This document shows positions 36,100 to 47,281 of a DNA stretch of 64,000 nt, piece after piece. This DNA comes from Hexactinellida sp. DTS-2022 (taxonomy: Eukaryota > Porifera > Hexactinellida): NCBI GenBank assembly GCA_028753945.1, contig JAPNXP010000014.1, positions 3,906,001 to 3,970,000 of the forward strand, written 5' to 3'. A program made the position numbers and the translations under genes. The notes beneath the pieces were generated by a model. The model was not told where the DNA came from. It did not search any database and was given only the letters and a program-made list of their open reading frames with translations. Position 1 is the stretch's first letter, and each line of letters opens with the position of its first letter.

Positions 36100-36455
36100 T
36101 CATGTTCCTAACTGTATTGAAAAGAATACAATTGATGTAGTAAAAATAAGTTTCTTAAGTATGTCCCAACGGAAGGTTTCACAGCTTGAACAATGTGTGC
36201 GCCATATTTCATCATGTTCTGCCTCAAAATGAAAGAGAGTCAGCCTCACTAATGTACTCCGTGAATGTTCTGTAAGTAGCTTATCGAATAATTCTGGGTT
36301 AGATTCAATCGAAGTATAAATGCTCCATAGCTTCAGTATTACATCAAGGACTGGTCGAGAAGGCCATTTCAGTGATCCATGATCTATGATTTCAATTAGT
36401 ATATAAGCAGATTGATAACACTGGTCAACACGAATTTTCCTGCATCTGGTTTTTA
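36100..36455 (-). pseudogene. Probable C-terminal exon of the P-like transposase
   Basis: An open minus-strand frame of about 118 codons ends in TGA at 36102-36100. It reads RKIRVDQCYQSAYILIEII, DHGSLKWPSRPVLDVILKLW, HSRSTLVRLTLFHFEAEHDE and HCSSCETFRWDILKKL. 'DRGGLKWPS'-like text is common near the C terminus of THAP/P-type transposases (from memory). It lacks its own start, so splicing from 38778 across about 2.3 kb is inferred. This is the only open frame in the left 1 kb of the transposon and was not called separately because it begins without Met. Confidence 0.5.
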
Positions 36456-36744
36456 TATGGATTTTAGCTAACTTTTGGGCGCTGAATCCTAATCTGGCGT
36501 TTGTTTTTTCCTATCACATCATTTATTTGAGATTTTGACTAAAATTATTAGCGAAAAATCCATGGTTGCACACATTTTACCTAAAACTTTCTCATATTTT
36601 TAATGTATCATAATTTCCAACTAATTGATGTAAGTATAATTTATTACGTAATTTACTACTAACAGACATAAAAATTATAATAAATAGTTAGAGCCACTTG
36701 AAGGCATAATTATCCAAAGTTACTAAGTTATAAGTGAAATCTTG

Positions 36745-38446
36745 TTACACCATCTTAAATTTCCTCTTTGCGGACAATTTCTTATGCACTGCGCCTGGAA
36801 CATCCCTCATCAAGTTCCAGCAGTAGTCTGCCATCATATTTGTATCCCAACGACCTTGATAACGTTCTTCCATCACATTAATATCTTGGTGGAAACGTTC
36901 ACCCTGCTCCTCGCTTACATCGCCAAGGTTCTCTGGGAACACGTTCAGGTCACTATGCAAATAGTGAACCCTGATGCTCATTTTACACCCTAGTGCTTGC
37001 AGACTAAGAAGCAGCTCCCCCACAATATTTCGGTAGTTGTCATCTTTCTTGTTCCCAAGGAAGTTCTGAACCACACTAGCGAATGCATTCCACGCTCGAG
37101 ACTCAACAACGGTCATCGTCGTAGCAAACAGTGGGACCCTTAGCAATGTTCTGATCTGCGGACCGTCGAATATCCCTGCTTTTTTCTTCTCGTCGCTAAG
37201 ACTCGGAAAAGTTGAACATATATAGCAAAGCATTCTGAGTTATGTTTTAGAGCTTTAACAAATTGCTTCATAAGCCCGAGTTTGATGTGTAATGGTGGTA
37301 AGACTATATTTTTCCGATCAACTAGTGGGTCATTAATGATGTTCTTGTCACCAGGTATCAAACTATCCCTTGATGGCCATTCCTTTCTCACCCAGTGCTC
37401 CTCTTTAGCCCTACTGTCCCAGTAGCAAAGGAAACAGGGATATTTGGTGTAACCTCCTTGTTGACCCAAAAGGAAGTTTACCATTTTCAAATCGACACAT
37501 ATCAACCATTCATGATCAAGGTACTTCAACTTCTCCAGTACTACCTTGATGTTTGTTCCTTGAGGGTCACTGAGTGTCCTATTGGGATGGATCCATAGAT
37601 GTTCCCGTTGTGAAGTAAAACACAAATCAAACTCCTTTTCGACCTGTCAATAAAGAGTCTCCACTCGTTTGAATGATACGCATGCAATCTCATACCGAGA
37701 AGAAGCCCTTCAATATCATTGCAGTATACAAGTTGATCATCCGAGTGGAAGTACTTCCTCAGTTCTGCCTCCCTGTTTCGATAAAATGACAAACTTGTAC
37801 CTGGTTTAAGAAGGTTTTTCTCTTGCAGCCTGGAAGCCAATAAATCAGCTGATTGTTTTGGCAAATTCAATTCTCGCACTAGATCATTCAATTCAGGCTG
37901 ACTATAGAAAGAAGGTTGATCAAATAGCAACTCCAATGGCTGGTATTCTGCACCTGATTCTTGATCATCATCAGTTGGTGAAGATGTAGATGAAGCGAAT
38001 ATTTCATCATCAATATCTGAGACATCGGTGAAAACAGGTACAGGTATCTCGTGACAATGAGGAACTGGTCGTATAGCAGAGGGTATACTAGGGTATTTCA
38101 AGTATTTCTTGTTTTTCTTATTGAACCCTTTGACATTTACAAGGCAGAAGTAGCAGTCATCTAGATGGTTTTTTTGTTCTCTCCAAAACATTGGTACGCC
38201 AAAGTTGAGCTTAACATTCTTTCCCATAGACCATGATCTCAGAGTTTCGACACAAGTCCTGCACACTTTATGAGGCGCCCAGCTTTTGTCCTGGTCTCCA
38301 AGCGGTACATTAAAGTAGGCAAGGCACACTCTCTTGATAAAGCTAGTGATGCTGCGACTTTGAGGTGCTAAAGTGAAGCATCCACAAATATAGCAGAAGA
38401 TATCTGGGTCATTACAACACTTTCTTCTCTGTAAAGCTGTACACAT
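36745..38446 (-). pseudogene. Unknown zinc-binding gene inside P-like transposon, two frameshifts
   Basis: Three overlapping minus-strand frames (38446-37541, 37625-37140, 37233-36745) join into one protein of about 560 residues if two frameshifts are allowed. The N-terminus has paired Cys motifs (CYICG, HKVCRTCVETL, DDCYFCLVNV), suggesting zinc binding, followed by an acidic linker. The middle has VLLHNGNIYGSIPIGHS, then ICVDLKMVNFLLGQQGGY and PCFLCYWDSR. The end has LPPLHIKLGLMKQFVKAL and a SEEQGERFHQDINVME block, then RYQGRWDTNMMADYCW. I recall this layout as a widely repeated, unnamed protein in arthropod and cnidarian genomes, but give it no function. Conserved D, H and E positions would fit an RNase H-like nuclease; that is inference. 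It lies on the same strand as the flanking transposase exons. Confidence 0.7.
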
Positions 38447-38777
38447 TGCTAGCTTACTGTTTAAAGTAGAAGGTAACAGTATGTATAATTAAGAAAAAGC
38501 ATAACAGTAGCAGAAAATAAAAGTTTAACAAAGACCTAAAAATATCATTTAAGGCTCTAAATAAGTTGTTTACTGCGAATAACCAACCTTATGTTGATTT
38601 ACCCCAAACTATTTTTTCCACATTTAAGGTAAATTTTTGTGTTATCAATGAAAATGGAGCATACATGTAGCACATAACCCGGATGTGATAGATCAAATCT
38701 GACATCTGGTTTTGTATCAGCATCCCAAAAATACCCCAAAACCAATTTCAAAGTTCATGCAACAAAGAATTTTTTAT

Positions 38778-40907
38778 TTATTGTACACTAGTGTAATCAA
38801 CGAAGTCAATAATTTTGTCCTTCGTTAGAAATATCAAGCAATCAGCGCATTTTTTCTTTGATTTCTTAAGTAAAGAATGAATTGCGTATCCTCCTATAAA
38901 TGCCATAGACTGAATAATGGAGAGAGGTGGTTCTGTTATCTCTTCTTCAAGAATAGGAATGAACATCTCCAAATTAACATTCTCTTCGTCTTCTTTGAAT
39001 GTGGATGAGAAGGTATCAATGAATGTTTTTAATGACACGCTGTTGTTTGAAGTTTGTTTCGAAAAAAGTCTGAGGATACTAGAAATTTTCAACCGTCGTT
39101 CACTTTCATAAACTTGACAAGCAGTTACTTGATATTGTGCACCTGATAACATTCTGTATAGTCCGAAATGATGCTCAAGTGAATCATTCTGCAAAAATGA
39201 ACTGAGGACGTAATCAAAACCACAGCTATTTGTCAAATAATTGGCAATTTAGGGAGACACATAGAGGTATGGTGGAAGCTAGTGAAGGTCTGTGGACTCA
39301 ATTTTCCATATTTCCCAGGTATTTTTTTCCACTGTTCGAGCCAATCAGCAATGCGTGAAAGGAGTAAAAACCTTGAGTCATTATATGTTAGAGGAAGCGA
39401 TAAGTTATTTCTGAGACGGAGTCCCTTTGTAGGCGTATTAACGTTGAAGACTTTCCACACACTACAGATTAATCTGATAAAGTCTTCCGTCTGAGATTTA
39501 ATTTCTCGATTGGAGTTTTGAATTTGTATAGCTGCGGCAGTTTGATCATTGAAAATTCTCAAAGCCAGATGTACAGTCTGACGTTCAAGTTTTGTTGGCC
39601 AGCAAGACTTAGCAGTTAGCTTGGGTGCTTGTTTGACTGAGGCAAACTGTTCTGATTTGAATAGTAACCTGACATCTTCCATTGTAGCTGTATTTGTAAT
39701 AGAGAAGTTATCAAACGAGGGATAAATGAATGTCCGGTTGTAGTCTGTTTGATTGAGCCAATTGTTTCTGATTGTTTTCAGTATGTGAACAAAATCAAAC
39801 AAGAAGAATAAATAACGACTAGGGCAGGGCCGGATTAACTGAGGTGGAGGCCCTGGGGCAACCAGTGTTGTATAGGCCTCTAACTCCTTCCACTACAATT
39901 GTTCAGTGAAAAATGAAGTACAATTATTCCAGACACACGAAGTTTTTATGGAATATAAATCGAGGTAAGTAAGTAAAACTAATAGTTTGAAGAAAATGAC
40001 TTTCTTGCTTTCATAATAACAAAATCAGTAATTAAACTTGAGAAATCAATGTCTCGCATAACATCGTGCTCAATTGACATAAGTGTAAGTTTTTTCAACC
40101 TTGTTTGCAACATTGAAGGCGGCAAAGGAGCTGCAAACCAATTTCAATTTGGAGAATGACCATTCTCCGCTACAGTTAGTGATCATTAGCACCAGGCATA
40201 TGCTCAAAATGGTCAGAATGTTAGGAAATGTAGAGCTCACATTTTTGTCAATTATGAAATTGTACCAGTAATGTTTCCAGAGACAGAGGATCAATTATTT
40301 GATTATAATTTTCAGGAAAACAAAGCACACAATAAAATGATAGTGACCTTAGTAAACGAACATTCTATATTTTAAAGTAAATAATCTAAAATATTTTACT
40401 TTGGTGGTGGAGGCCTTTGGTGGTGGAGGCCCCGGGGCAGTTGCCCCGGTTGCCCATGGGTTAATCCGGCCCTAGACTAAGGTGAACCGGGTGAGGTACG
40501 CAGTGTTCTAGTTGTGAAGTATTTGAGAATAATTTGAAGAGACGAACATTTAAGGGATAATTATCAGTTATGAGAGTAACAACAAAAAGCTCACATGATT
40601 CAATATCGGATATTACCTTCTTGGTGATTGGGAATATTTCGGATGCACTAGTTTCGGAACAAGGCAGAAGTCGGACGATAGTAGACCATTTAGTGTATAG
40701 GCTTGAAACCATAAAAGCTAGTATTGTTTTCGCAGGGTTGTTAGATGTATCAGAAGATCCAATAATATTCCCACCTTTGTAGCTATATTCAGCTTTCAAA
40801 TGAATTTCATCCATGTGAAGCGAGACATGGCGCTGTTGGTAATTAAATCCCGAAGTTAATAGAAACCCTATGTAAGTTGTTAAATTGGGACCGTAGGATT
40901 TGTTCAT
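38778..40907 (-). pseudogene. P-element/THAP9-like transposase, core exons, disrupted
   Basis: Minus strand. 40907-40484 has RHVSLHMDEIHLKAEYSYKG (first catalytic Asp of the RNase H fold), MVSSLYTKWSTIVRLLP and VTLITDNYPLN (second acidic block). A 650 bp hAT element then interrupts the frame. From 39802 the text resumes with FDFVHILKTIRNNW, WPTKLERQTVHLALRIFND, VWKVFNVNTPTKGLRLRN and WLEQWKKIPG. The 39236-38778 frame follows after a stop, with SSFLQNDSLEHHFGLYRM, SGAQYQVTACQVYESERRLK and IIQSMAFIGGYAIHSLLKKS. The N-terminal THAP domain was not found upstream. Excision by this protein would act on the 35725-42351 element, but this copy cannot be made intact. Confidence 0.8.
39825..40474. mobile_element. 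hAT element, 650 bp, inside the P-like transposase
   Basis: Ends CAGGGCCGGATTAAC and GTTAATCCGGCCCTA; octamers GACTAGGG (39817-39824) and GACTAAGG (40475-40482) match 7/8. On the minus strand it holds a hAT dimerisation fragment (FPNILTILSICLVLMITN, then SGEWSFSKLKLVCSS; 40294-40070). The ends resemble the element at 20597-21431. Confidence 0.9.
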
Positions 40908-41046
40908 AATAAAAAATCTTCATATTAAGCAGACGAAATCTTGTTCATAATAAGCAGACCTGAATGTATTTAAATATTTAATTCCAGGAATTGTGGTTCG
41001 TAAAATTGAAAATTTTCTTAATTCCTTAACTAAAATTCCTCAAGTA

Positions 41047-41226
41047 CAGTAGAACTCGAATAAGATGTAGACCCTCGGGGAATAAAAATTAGTATGTACT
41101 ATATCCGAGTGTACGTGCTAACCTGATACTACATAGAGATACATATAAATTTACAAACTTGGTAAATAAAAATTAGTACGTAAAAACCCCGAAGTACGTA
41201 GAAGGACGTACTAACTGAGTTCACTG
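41047..41226. mobile_element. TA-flanked pogo-like MITE, 180 bp
   Basis: Ends CAGTAGAACTCGAATAAG and TAACTGAGTTCACTG with TA on both sides (41045-41046, 41227-41228). Related by its ends to 35178-35581 and 47282-47711. Confidence 0.75.
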
Positions 41227-41407
41227 TATTCCAAAATGAAATTGATTGTTGTATTGTTTTTATACTGCTTATCTTGAATTGATCCATTTTGGCTCATCTA
41301 TTTCAGTAAATCTAGATTATAAGATTTTCTGACCTCAAACAATCCATGGTGTGGTAGTTCATTGACTAGTCAACAGTCCTGTATAGCGTAGTTCACGCGT
41401 AGGCCTA

Positions 41408-42290
41408 AAACAGTATTGTTACTTATTGATATCCCGTTTTCCGCTAATACTAGACACAGGAAATGTATTATCGTCGTATAGGAAGTCATATTTTGGGAGT
41501 CCAACGGTCATATTGGTTTATCGAAAATATTTGTGGAATGTAACTTATGCGATTTTCACACCTTTCCATATATGGTAATATTGTTAAAATCTCGAGATTA
41601 GTTAACTTTATCCATATGAAATTTATTATTAGCGAATGGGAAATGGGAATTTTTTCATTAATCGGAACAGAAGATTTTTGAATCGGAACACCTCTGTTCG
41701 GATTAGCGAGGGTGTACTGTATCAAGATTTTTTAATAAACAACATAATGACAGATATCTGATAGGTAAGAATTAGCTAAGCTACAAAACAGGGTCGGGGC
41801 AATCCTCCTGTGGAGAGTGCCAAAATAATAATATAAGCTAAGGGGAACACCTTAGGTAAATCAATGTGATCTACTGAGTCCCTAAATATGAATTCCCATT
41901 TCCCATTCGCCAATAATAAATTTGATATGTATAAAACTTTCTAATCTCGAGATTTTAACATTATTACCATATATGGAAAGGTGTGAAAATCGCATAAGTT
42001 ACATTCCACAAATATTTTCGATAAAACAATATGACCGTTGGACTCCCAAAATATGATTCCTGTACGAAAATGATACATTTCAGATGTATAGAGTTAAGTA
42101 ATCTCGAGATTTTAACAATATACCATATATGGAAAGGTGTTAAAATCGCATAACTTCCATTCCACGAATATTTTCGATAAACCAATATGACCGTTGGACA
42201 CCCAAAATATGACTTCCTATACGACGATAATACATTTCCTGTGTCTAGCATTAGCGGAAAACGGGATATCAATAAGTAACAATACTGTTT
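41408..42290. mobile_element. Fold-back element with 8 bp duplication, 883 bp
   Basis: Ends AAACAGTATTGTTACTTATT and AATAAGTAACAATACTGTTT are perfect inverts. Both flanks are TAGGCCTA (41400-41407, 42291-42298). Arms continue inverted for over 200 bp (GGAAGTCATATTTTGGGAGTC, TCGAAAATATTTGTGGAATG), and one arm block is present a third time at 41935-42060. It splits the right terminal repeat of the P-like transposon. Confidence 0.85.
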
Positions 42291-42358
42291 TAGGCCTACG
42301 CTAATTTACCGCAAAACGAAGTTTACAGTCCCTATATTAAAGAAGTCCCTGGTTGAAC

Positions 42359-43514
42359 TAAGAATATCCTTAACCAACAGGGACTGTAAATGTACGAACA
42401 TGGGGTGTCTATGGAAGTTCGTTATGAAGAGTTGAATAATATCAATACATACTGGTTTATCTAATATTCCACCAGTGGGCTAAAGCCTCAAGGTGGACTA
42501 TTAGAAATAGTTATTTTTGGATCAGTAGAGAAGTGGACTATTAGAGAAAAAGCTGTACAAATTGTGGGAAATACACATAATTAAAAAATGAAATTTCTAA
42601 CTTTCAATAACGTTGGTGAATATAATTAATCTTGTAGCTCATATACCTACCAAGTTACAGCCAAATATATGAACCTGTTGACAAGTAGTTGTGAGCATGA
42701 TTTGTCTATTTTTGTATGGATTTAACAACTTATAATATTAGCAAAGGTTGCTGTATGAATCATAATCGTACGTAACAGTACTGTATACTAAACCATCCGG
42801 TAGTATTGAAAACCCGGGATCTCTATAAGACGCCTTACCAAAATGATCTTGACTTAGAAATAAATGACCCTCTCTCCAAACTGCGATATTAATTCTTTAA
42901 ATATTTTACTAAAATACACATCAACACTAATTTTTCAAAAGGATGGGATCTACTATATTTCCACTATGAACTTTGTTGACTACAGCTTCTCGAAATTAAA
43001 TATTTTGAATGCATTTGTGCCAGGAATTCATCCAAACTAAATTTCTACCGTGCCTAGATATATTTTAACTCGCACACGCGCCTTAATCACTAATTTTGTA
43101 TCAAGTCTATGCGAGTATTCGATTTTCGCGCTTCTAGAAAAGTTTCCTTCCAAATTTACGCGCTTCCAGGCGCGTTGCATAAGCCTGAATGAAAACCCTG
43201 ATTTGGGCATTATCGTGAAGAGTTTCACTAGTATTAACCGAATATTCACAACTCAGTGCTAACGAGCCCTTCGGTCTATCTTTTTTCAATAGACACTAAT
43301 TTTGAGAAAATTGAATTCGTAATCAGCATACTTGTTTATCTCTCTAAGTTCATCTTGAATATTAACCCTCTTTGCTAAACAAAAAAATCAAATGTTCACA
43401 TGTAGACTATAAATTTGTAATCAGCATGATTGTTTCACTATAATCCCCGCTTGAAGCTATCCTCTAGGTTAATTTTGAATTTCCAAGAGTTCTGGATGTG
43501 AGGTAAAATTTTCA
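42359..43514. other. Upstream region of RNA-ligase frame, no exon found
   Basis: Searched by eye for an exon carrying the KxxG nucleotidyl-acceptor motif expected upstream of the ligase frame; none found. Frames at 43037-43262 on both strands show no domain. GTGGACTATTAGA occurs twice near 42490-42545. Confidence 0.4.
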
Positions 43515-43548
43515 GTGAAAATTACTATTTATCAATATTGCGTGGTCC

Positions 43549-44247
43549 ATGATTTCTTACTTAATTAATAATGTTCCTGCTTTGATTTTATCAAATAATT
43601 TATTATATTTAGCGTTTATATGTATCTATGATGTTCCTTCCTTAGAATTTTTAGACTATGACACTGTAATGGATATTTGTCATGATTACAATCTACTATG
43701 TTGTTCGCCTCTTTTGAGGGGAAATTTCAATGAGGCAATTAATGTTAGTTTACAATTTTTGTCTACAATACCCTTAAAATTTTCTCTTCCTCAGATTTCT
43801 GCATTTCCTAATCTTGCAGAGGGAGTTATTATAAAACCACTTAAAAATACTTTTAAAATTACTTCTAAAGGAATGAAGAGGTTGATATTCAAAAGAAAGC
43901 ATCCAAACTTTGTTGAAAAGAAATTTCACCGTGCTGATGTTCACAATGTTCCATATAATTCAAAATTTGATATATTCATGGTAGCTAAGTACGAACTATT
44001 TGCCCTTATTAACTCAAACAGAATTCAAAGCGCAATTTCTAAGTTAGGATTCCCAAGCGCTGATTCAGAACTCTATAATATTATTCAGTGCGTAATTGAT
44101 GATATTTTTGTGGAATTTCTTGACGAACAGAGTGAAACTTATTCACTTTTAAATGATGGGGAAGTTTTTCAACTGCGATCATTATGTATATCACAAGTGC
44201 AAGCGATTTTAGATGGAGAGTTTACTATTACTATCAAGAAAGATTAA
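43549..44247 (+). CDS. Rnl2-type RNA ligase-like protein, 3' half
   Basis: An open frame of 232 codons, long for this window and without internal damage. LAFICIYDVPSLEFLDYDTV resembles the motif III/IIIa region of Rnl2-family ligases. STIPLKFSLPQISAFP is followed by NLAEGVIIKPLKN (motif IV, conserved E and K) and RLIFKRKHPNF (motif V, KxK-like). The tail LINSNRIQSAISKLGFP fits the helical Rnl2 C-terminal domain. Such enzymes seal nicked or broken RNA using ATP through an enzyme-AMP intermediate on a Lys in a KxxG motif; that motif lies upstream and is not visible. An acceptor-like TTTTCAG ends at 43514, but TGA follows it in frame, so the true start or splice site is unclear. The family assignment is from memory of conserved blocks. 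Confidence 0.6.
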   Translation: MISYLINNVPALILSNNLLYLAFICIYDVPSLEFLDYDTVMDICHDYNLLCCSPLLRGNFNEAINVSLQFLSTIPLKFSLPQISAFPNLAEGVIIKPLKNTFKITSKGMKRLIFKRKHPNFVEKKFHRADVHNVPYNSKFDIFMVAKYELFALINSNRIQSAISKLGFPSADSELYNIIQCVIDDIFVEFLDEQSETYSLLNDGEVFQLRSLCISQVQAILDGEFTITIKKD

Positions 44248-45720
44248 TGTATTATTTTACATTCTTTGTGTATAAAATCTATTATTTTCAGCGATTCGAA
44301 TCTGTTTGAGAAATTTTGTATTTCCAAATATCTATTCACTTTCGCGTACACTACAACATATTAATTTTTAACCGATGTAGATACTTCACAAAGATTCAAA
44401 CTAAGCATTTACATTGGCAAATATTTTGGCTTGAAGAACTTTCGAAAATTAAATTTTGATTTTATGAGTGTTAATTTTGTTAATCAGTTTATCAGCTAAT
44501 TCCATATTTCATCGCTAGCATCTTTGGGGAGGAATGCTCATAGTGATTTTAGTTAGGTTTAATCTCTGGAGCAGGGCTTTGCATAAATCTTTGATAATTT
44601 AAAGAAAAAATCAAAACAATGATTTATGATTGATGTCTGGTAACATTCATGGTTTGCTGATTGATTTTTCGATCTCATTTTTTGAATGATTTTATTTTGA
44701 TTGATTTAAAATCAAATCATTTTACAATCTATAGTATTCTAAACTATATTTATGTTATATTTTCTTCCACTCCAGGACGTAGTATGAACACGGTAACTAC
44801 AATAGCAGGCCTATGCAATTTTATCATTTTATTTACCCCGTTTGAAAGAACAGTCACTCCGCTAAATCGAAACCCAAGTTAAATGCGAGCGGTGGTTACT
44901 TGTTGGTCTGGGAAGCTTCCGCCAGAAATTTCTTTGAATTTAGACTAAATATCGATCTACAGCATTTTTTGTCACCTAATGAAGCACAATTTTAACTAAA
45001 TAATCTCATTTGGCTTATTAATTAGAGAATGCTTATACGTATAGAGCTGAGCTCTAGTACTAAAACCCCAGGCTTACTTTCTAGAGGTCAATTTCAAACC
45101 CTGGGAAAAACTGACCTTTCTCAGTGCCTGAATACACATACTGAAAAACTGAACTCTACTAGAGCTGAGCTCTATATAAGTTATTTGTATTAATTAATTT
45201 TAATTAACTCGCGGATTCCCTGGAATATGAAAGTTAATTGAATTTTTTTTCTACTTAATTAATCATTCATTTGGGCCAAAAAATTCTCTGCTTTTCATGT
45301 GTCACCGAGTCATGTGACTCCACAGTGTGGCAAAATGGCGATTTAGGGGTAATAGGTATTTACGATAATGGTACGCATAAAAGTTTCATTAGAACAGATA
45401 GGAAATCGACTCCGTAGAATCCAAAAATATTGTTATTTTTTTTCTAACTCAACTAGAAATATGTGAAAATGACATCATTCATTTATTTCGATTTTTTTAT
45501 TGGGTCAATAATAATCAAATATCTATCACTCTATATTTCATGGTAATTCGTAAAATTGATCATGTATCATGTGCGTAGGCTTCGGTAGGTTTGGTGGAGC
45601 CATCGTTCTACCAATAATTTACACAGAATCAGTATTTTCTATTTAAACATAATCAAAATTGCCCCAAAAGGCACTATCGAATGATGAGTCAAGTCAATAA
45701 ATTGTCATAATACATAATAC
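44248..45720. other. No gene; one short inverted element
   Basis: At about 45042-45175, TAGAGCTGAGCTCTAGTA and CTAGAGCTGAGCTCTAT bracket a small inverted-repeat segment. Around 44590-44720, ATTTATGATTGATT-type phrases repeat loosely. No domain in frame 44661-44882. Confidence 0.4.
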
Positions 45721-46265
45721 CAGGGAATGAAAGGTTCACGAACGAACTTATTGAACTCGAACTGAACGCAGGGCTTTAAAGGATTCACGGTGAACGAACT
45801 GAACGAACGCCAACGGTTTCCGAATGGCAATTGAACGAACTGAATTCAACGGATTGAACGAACTGAATTCAACGGATTGAACGAACTAAACTGAATAAAG
45901 ATAAATTAGTATTGATATGGATCCATTAAATATTTTAGGTGACTGCAAAAGTGCTAATTCCGGACATCCCTAGTGGACTCATGTCTCTTAGCTTAGATTC
46001 TAGCTTCTTAACCTGAACTTCAATATCAGCTTGTAGGATCGAACAATATCATAAACGGAATAGTTCGACCCGCTCACTGTACACTGAACGAACTGAACTA
46101 AACGAATTGAACGAACTGAACGTACGCGGGTTAGCCCGTGAACGAACTGAACGAACGCTGGTGGAGCTGAAGTTAGGAGGTGAACTTGAACGAACTGAAC
46201 GTGCGTAAATTTGAGATGAACTGAATTACGTAAATTCAGTCAGTTCGTGAACCTTTCATTCCCTG
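45721..46265. mobile_element. hAT element, 545 bp, GAACGAACT-rich
   Basis: Ends CAGGGAATGAAAGGTTCACG and TGAACCTTTCATTCCCTG; octamers CATAATAC (45713-45720) and CATATTAC (46266-46273) match 7/8. GAACGAACTGAA recurs more than ten times in the subterminal and internal parts. No transposase. Confidence 0.88.
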
Positions 46266-46327
46266 CATATTACCAATTTTTAACTCGAGGCTTCGCCCTA
46301 TGTATGACACTGCAACAGCTACTCTAC

Positions 46328-46982
46328 TAGAGGTGAGCGTCGTGTTGAAATTTGTCTTTTACACTAACACGAACACGAAACATATGACACGAACACGACA
46401 CGAACACGAAATTCGCCACACAAACAGAACACGACACGAACACGAAACACGAAACACGAATATCAATAAAAAACTCGAAACTCGGACACCGAATACATAG
46501 TTTTGAAAAATCAAATTAATATATATAAATTAAGAAATCATAACATTCATAATTATATTTGAATGTAAATAAGTCGAAGCGTGGACCACGGTCTAAGTTA
46601 TGAACGCAATATGGAAGAATTGTCTCAAATACTAGTGACAATATAAGAAAGCAATTGTGGTTGAACAACAATTTAACGGGAACACAAAAGTGAAATAGGA
46701 ATACAATACAATAACTTGAATACCACAAGTATTGTATAATTTTAATAACAAAACCTCGATGAATTTTAACCCAACACCACACGAAGACGATCAAGATACA
46801 TGAACTTTGAACACGAAAACGACACGAACACGAAAGTTTTGGCACAACACGACACGAACACGACACGAGACATATACCTTGAACACGAACACGAAAACTT
46901 TGGTCTAACACGACACGAACACGAATTCGTGTCGTGTCGTGTTCGTGTTCGTGTCGTGTTCATGTATTGTCGCTCGGCTCTA
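46328..46982. mobile_element. hAT element, 655 bp, ACACGAACACGA-rich
   Basis: Ends TAGAGGTGAGCG and CGCTCGGCTCTA; exact 8 bp flanks TACTCTAC (46320-46327 and 46983-46990). Both ends hold arrays of ACGACACGAACACGA. The AT-rich middle encodes nothing recognisable. Confidence 0.88.
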
Positions 46983-47019
46983 TACTCTACCTTATGTTAA
47001 TATTGACCCAGGTGGACTA

Positions 47020-47192
47020 CAGTAGATGTCGGATATAAGCACACCGGTTATAAGAACATATCGGATGTAAGCACACTATGTTGGAAAACGGTTGCCATAT
47101 GCCCTGTATAATTTATATCGGTTATAAGAACATGTCGATTATAAACACCTTAAGTGCAGTTCCCGACGATGTGCTTATAACCGGCATCCACT
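47020..47192. mobile_element. TA-flanked MITE, 173 bp
   Basis: Ends CAGTAGATGTCGGATATAAG and TTATAACCGGCATCCACTG with TA both sides (47018-47019, 47193-47194). GGTTATAAGAACAT repeats inside. Confidence 0.78.
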
Positions 47193-47281
47193 GTATTAGG
47201 GAACATGCACTATTAATGAATTTAGCCTTAAGTAAACATAAAATATATATAATATACTAACATACGGTATAAGTTAGAGTA

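Larger units (their letters stand above)
35725..42351 (-). mobile_element. P-like DNA transposon, 6.6 kb
   Basis: Terminal inverted repeats of about 90 bp start CAGGGACTTCTTTAATATAG on the left (35725) and read the same on the complement from 42351. They continue through ACTTCG, GGTAAATTAGCGTAGGCC and GAACTACGCTATACAGGACTG. Flanks are GTTGAAC at 35718-35724 and GTTGAAC at 42352-42358, an exact 7 bp duplication (P elements make 7-8 bp). The right repeat is split by an 883 bp fold-back insertion (41408-42290). Inside, on the minus strand, are P-type transposase exons (40907-38778 and about 36455-36100), and between them a separate gene (38446-36745). A hAT element (39825-40474) and a MITE (41047-41226) are further insertions. 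Confidence 0.8.

Noticed and set aside
36742-36993. Plus-strand frame, 83 residues
   Set aside because: It is the antisense shadow of the minus-strand gene at 36745-38446.
46300-47000. Frames rich in T, R, H and E repeats
   Set aside because: They are translations of ACGAACACG arrays in the hAT element 46328-46982.
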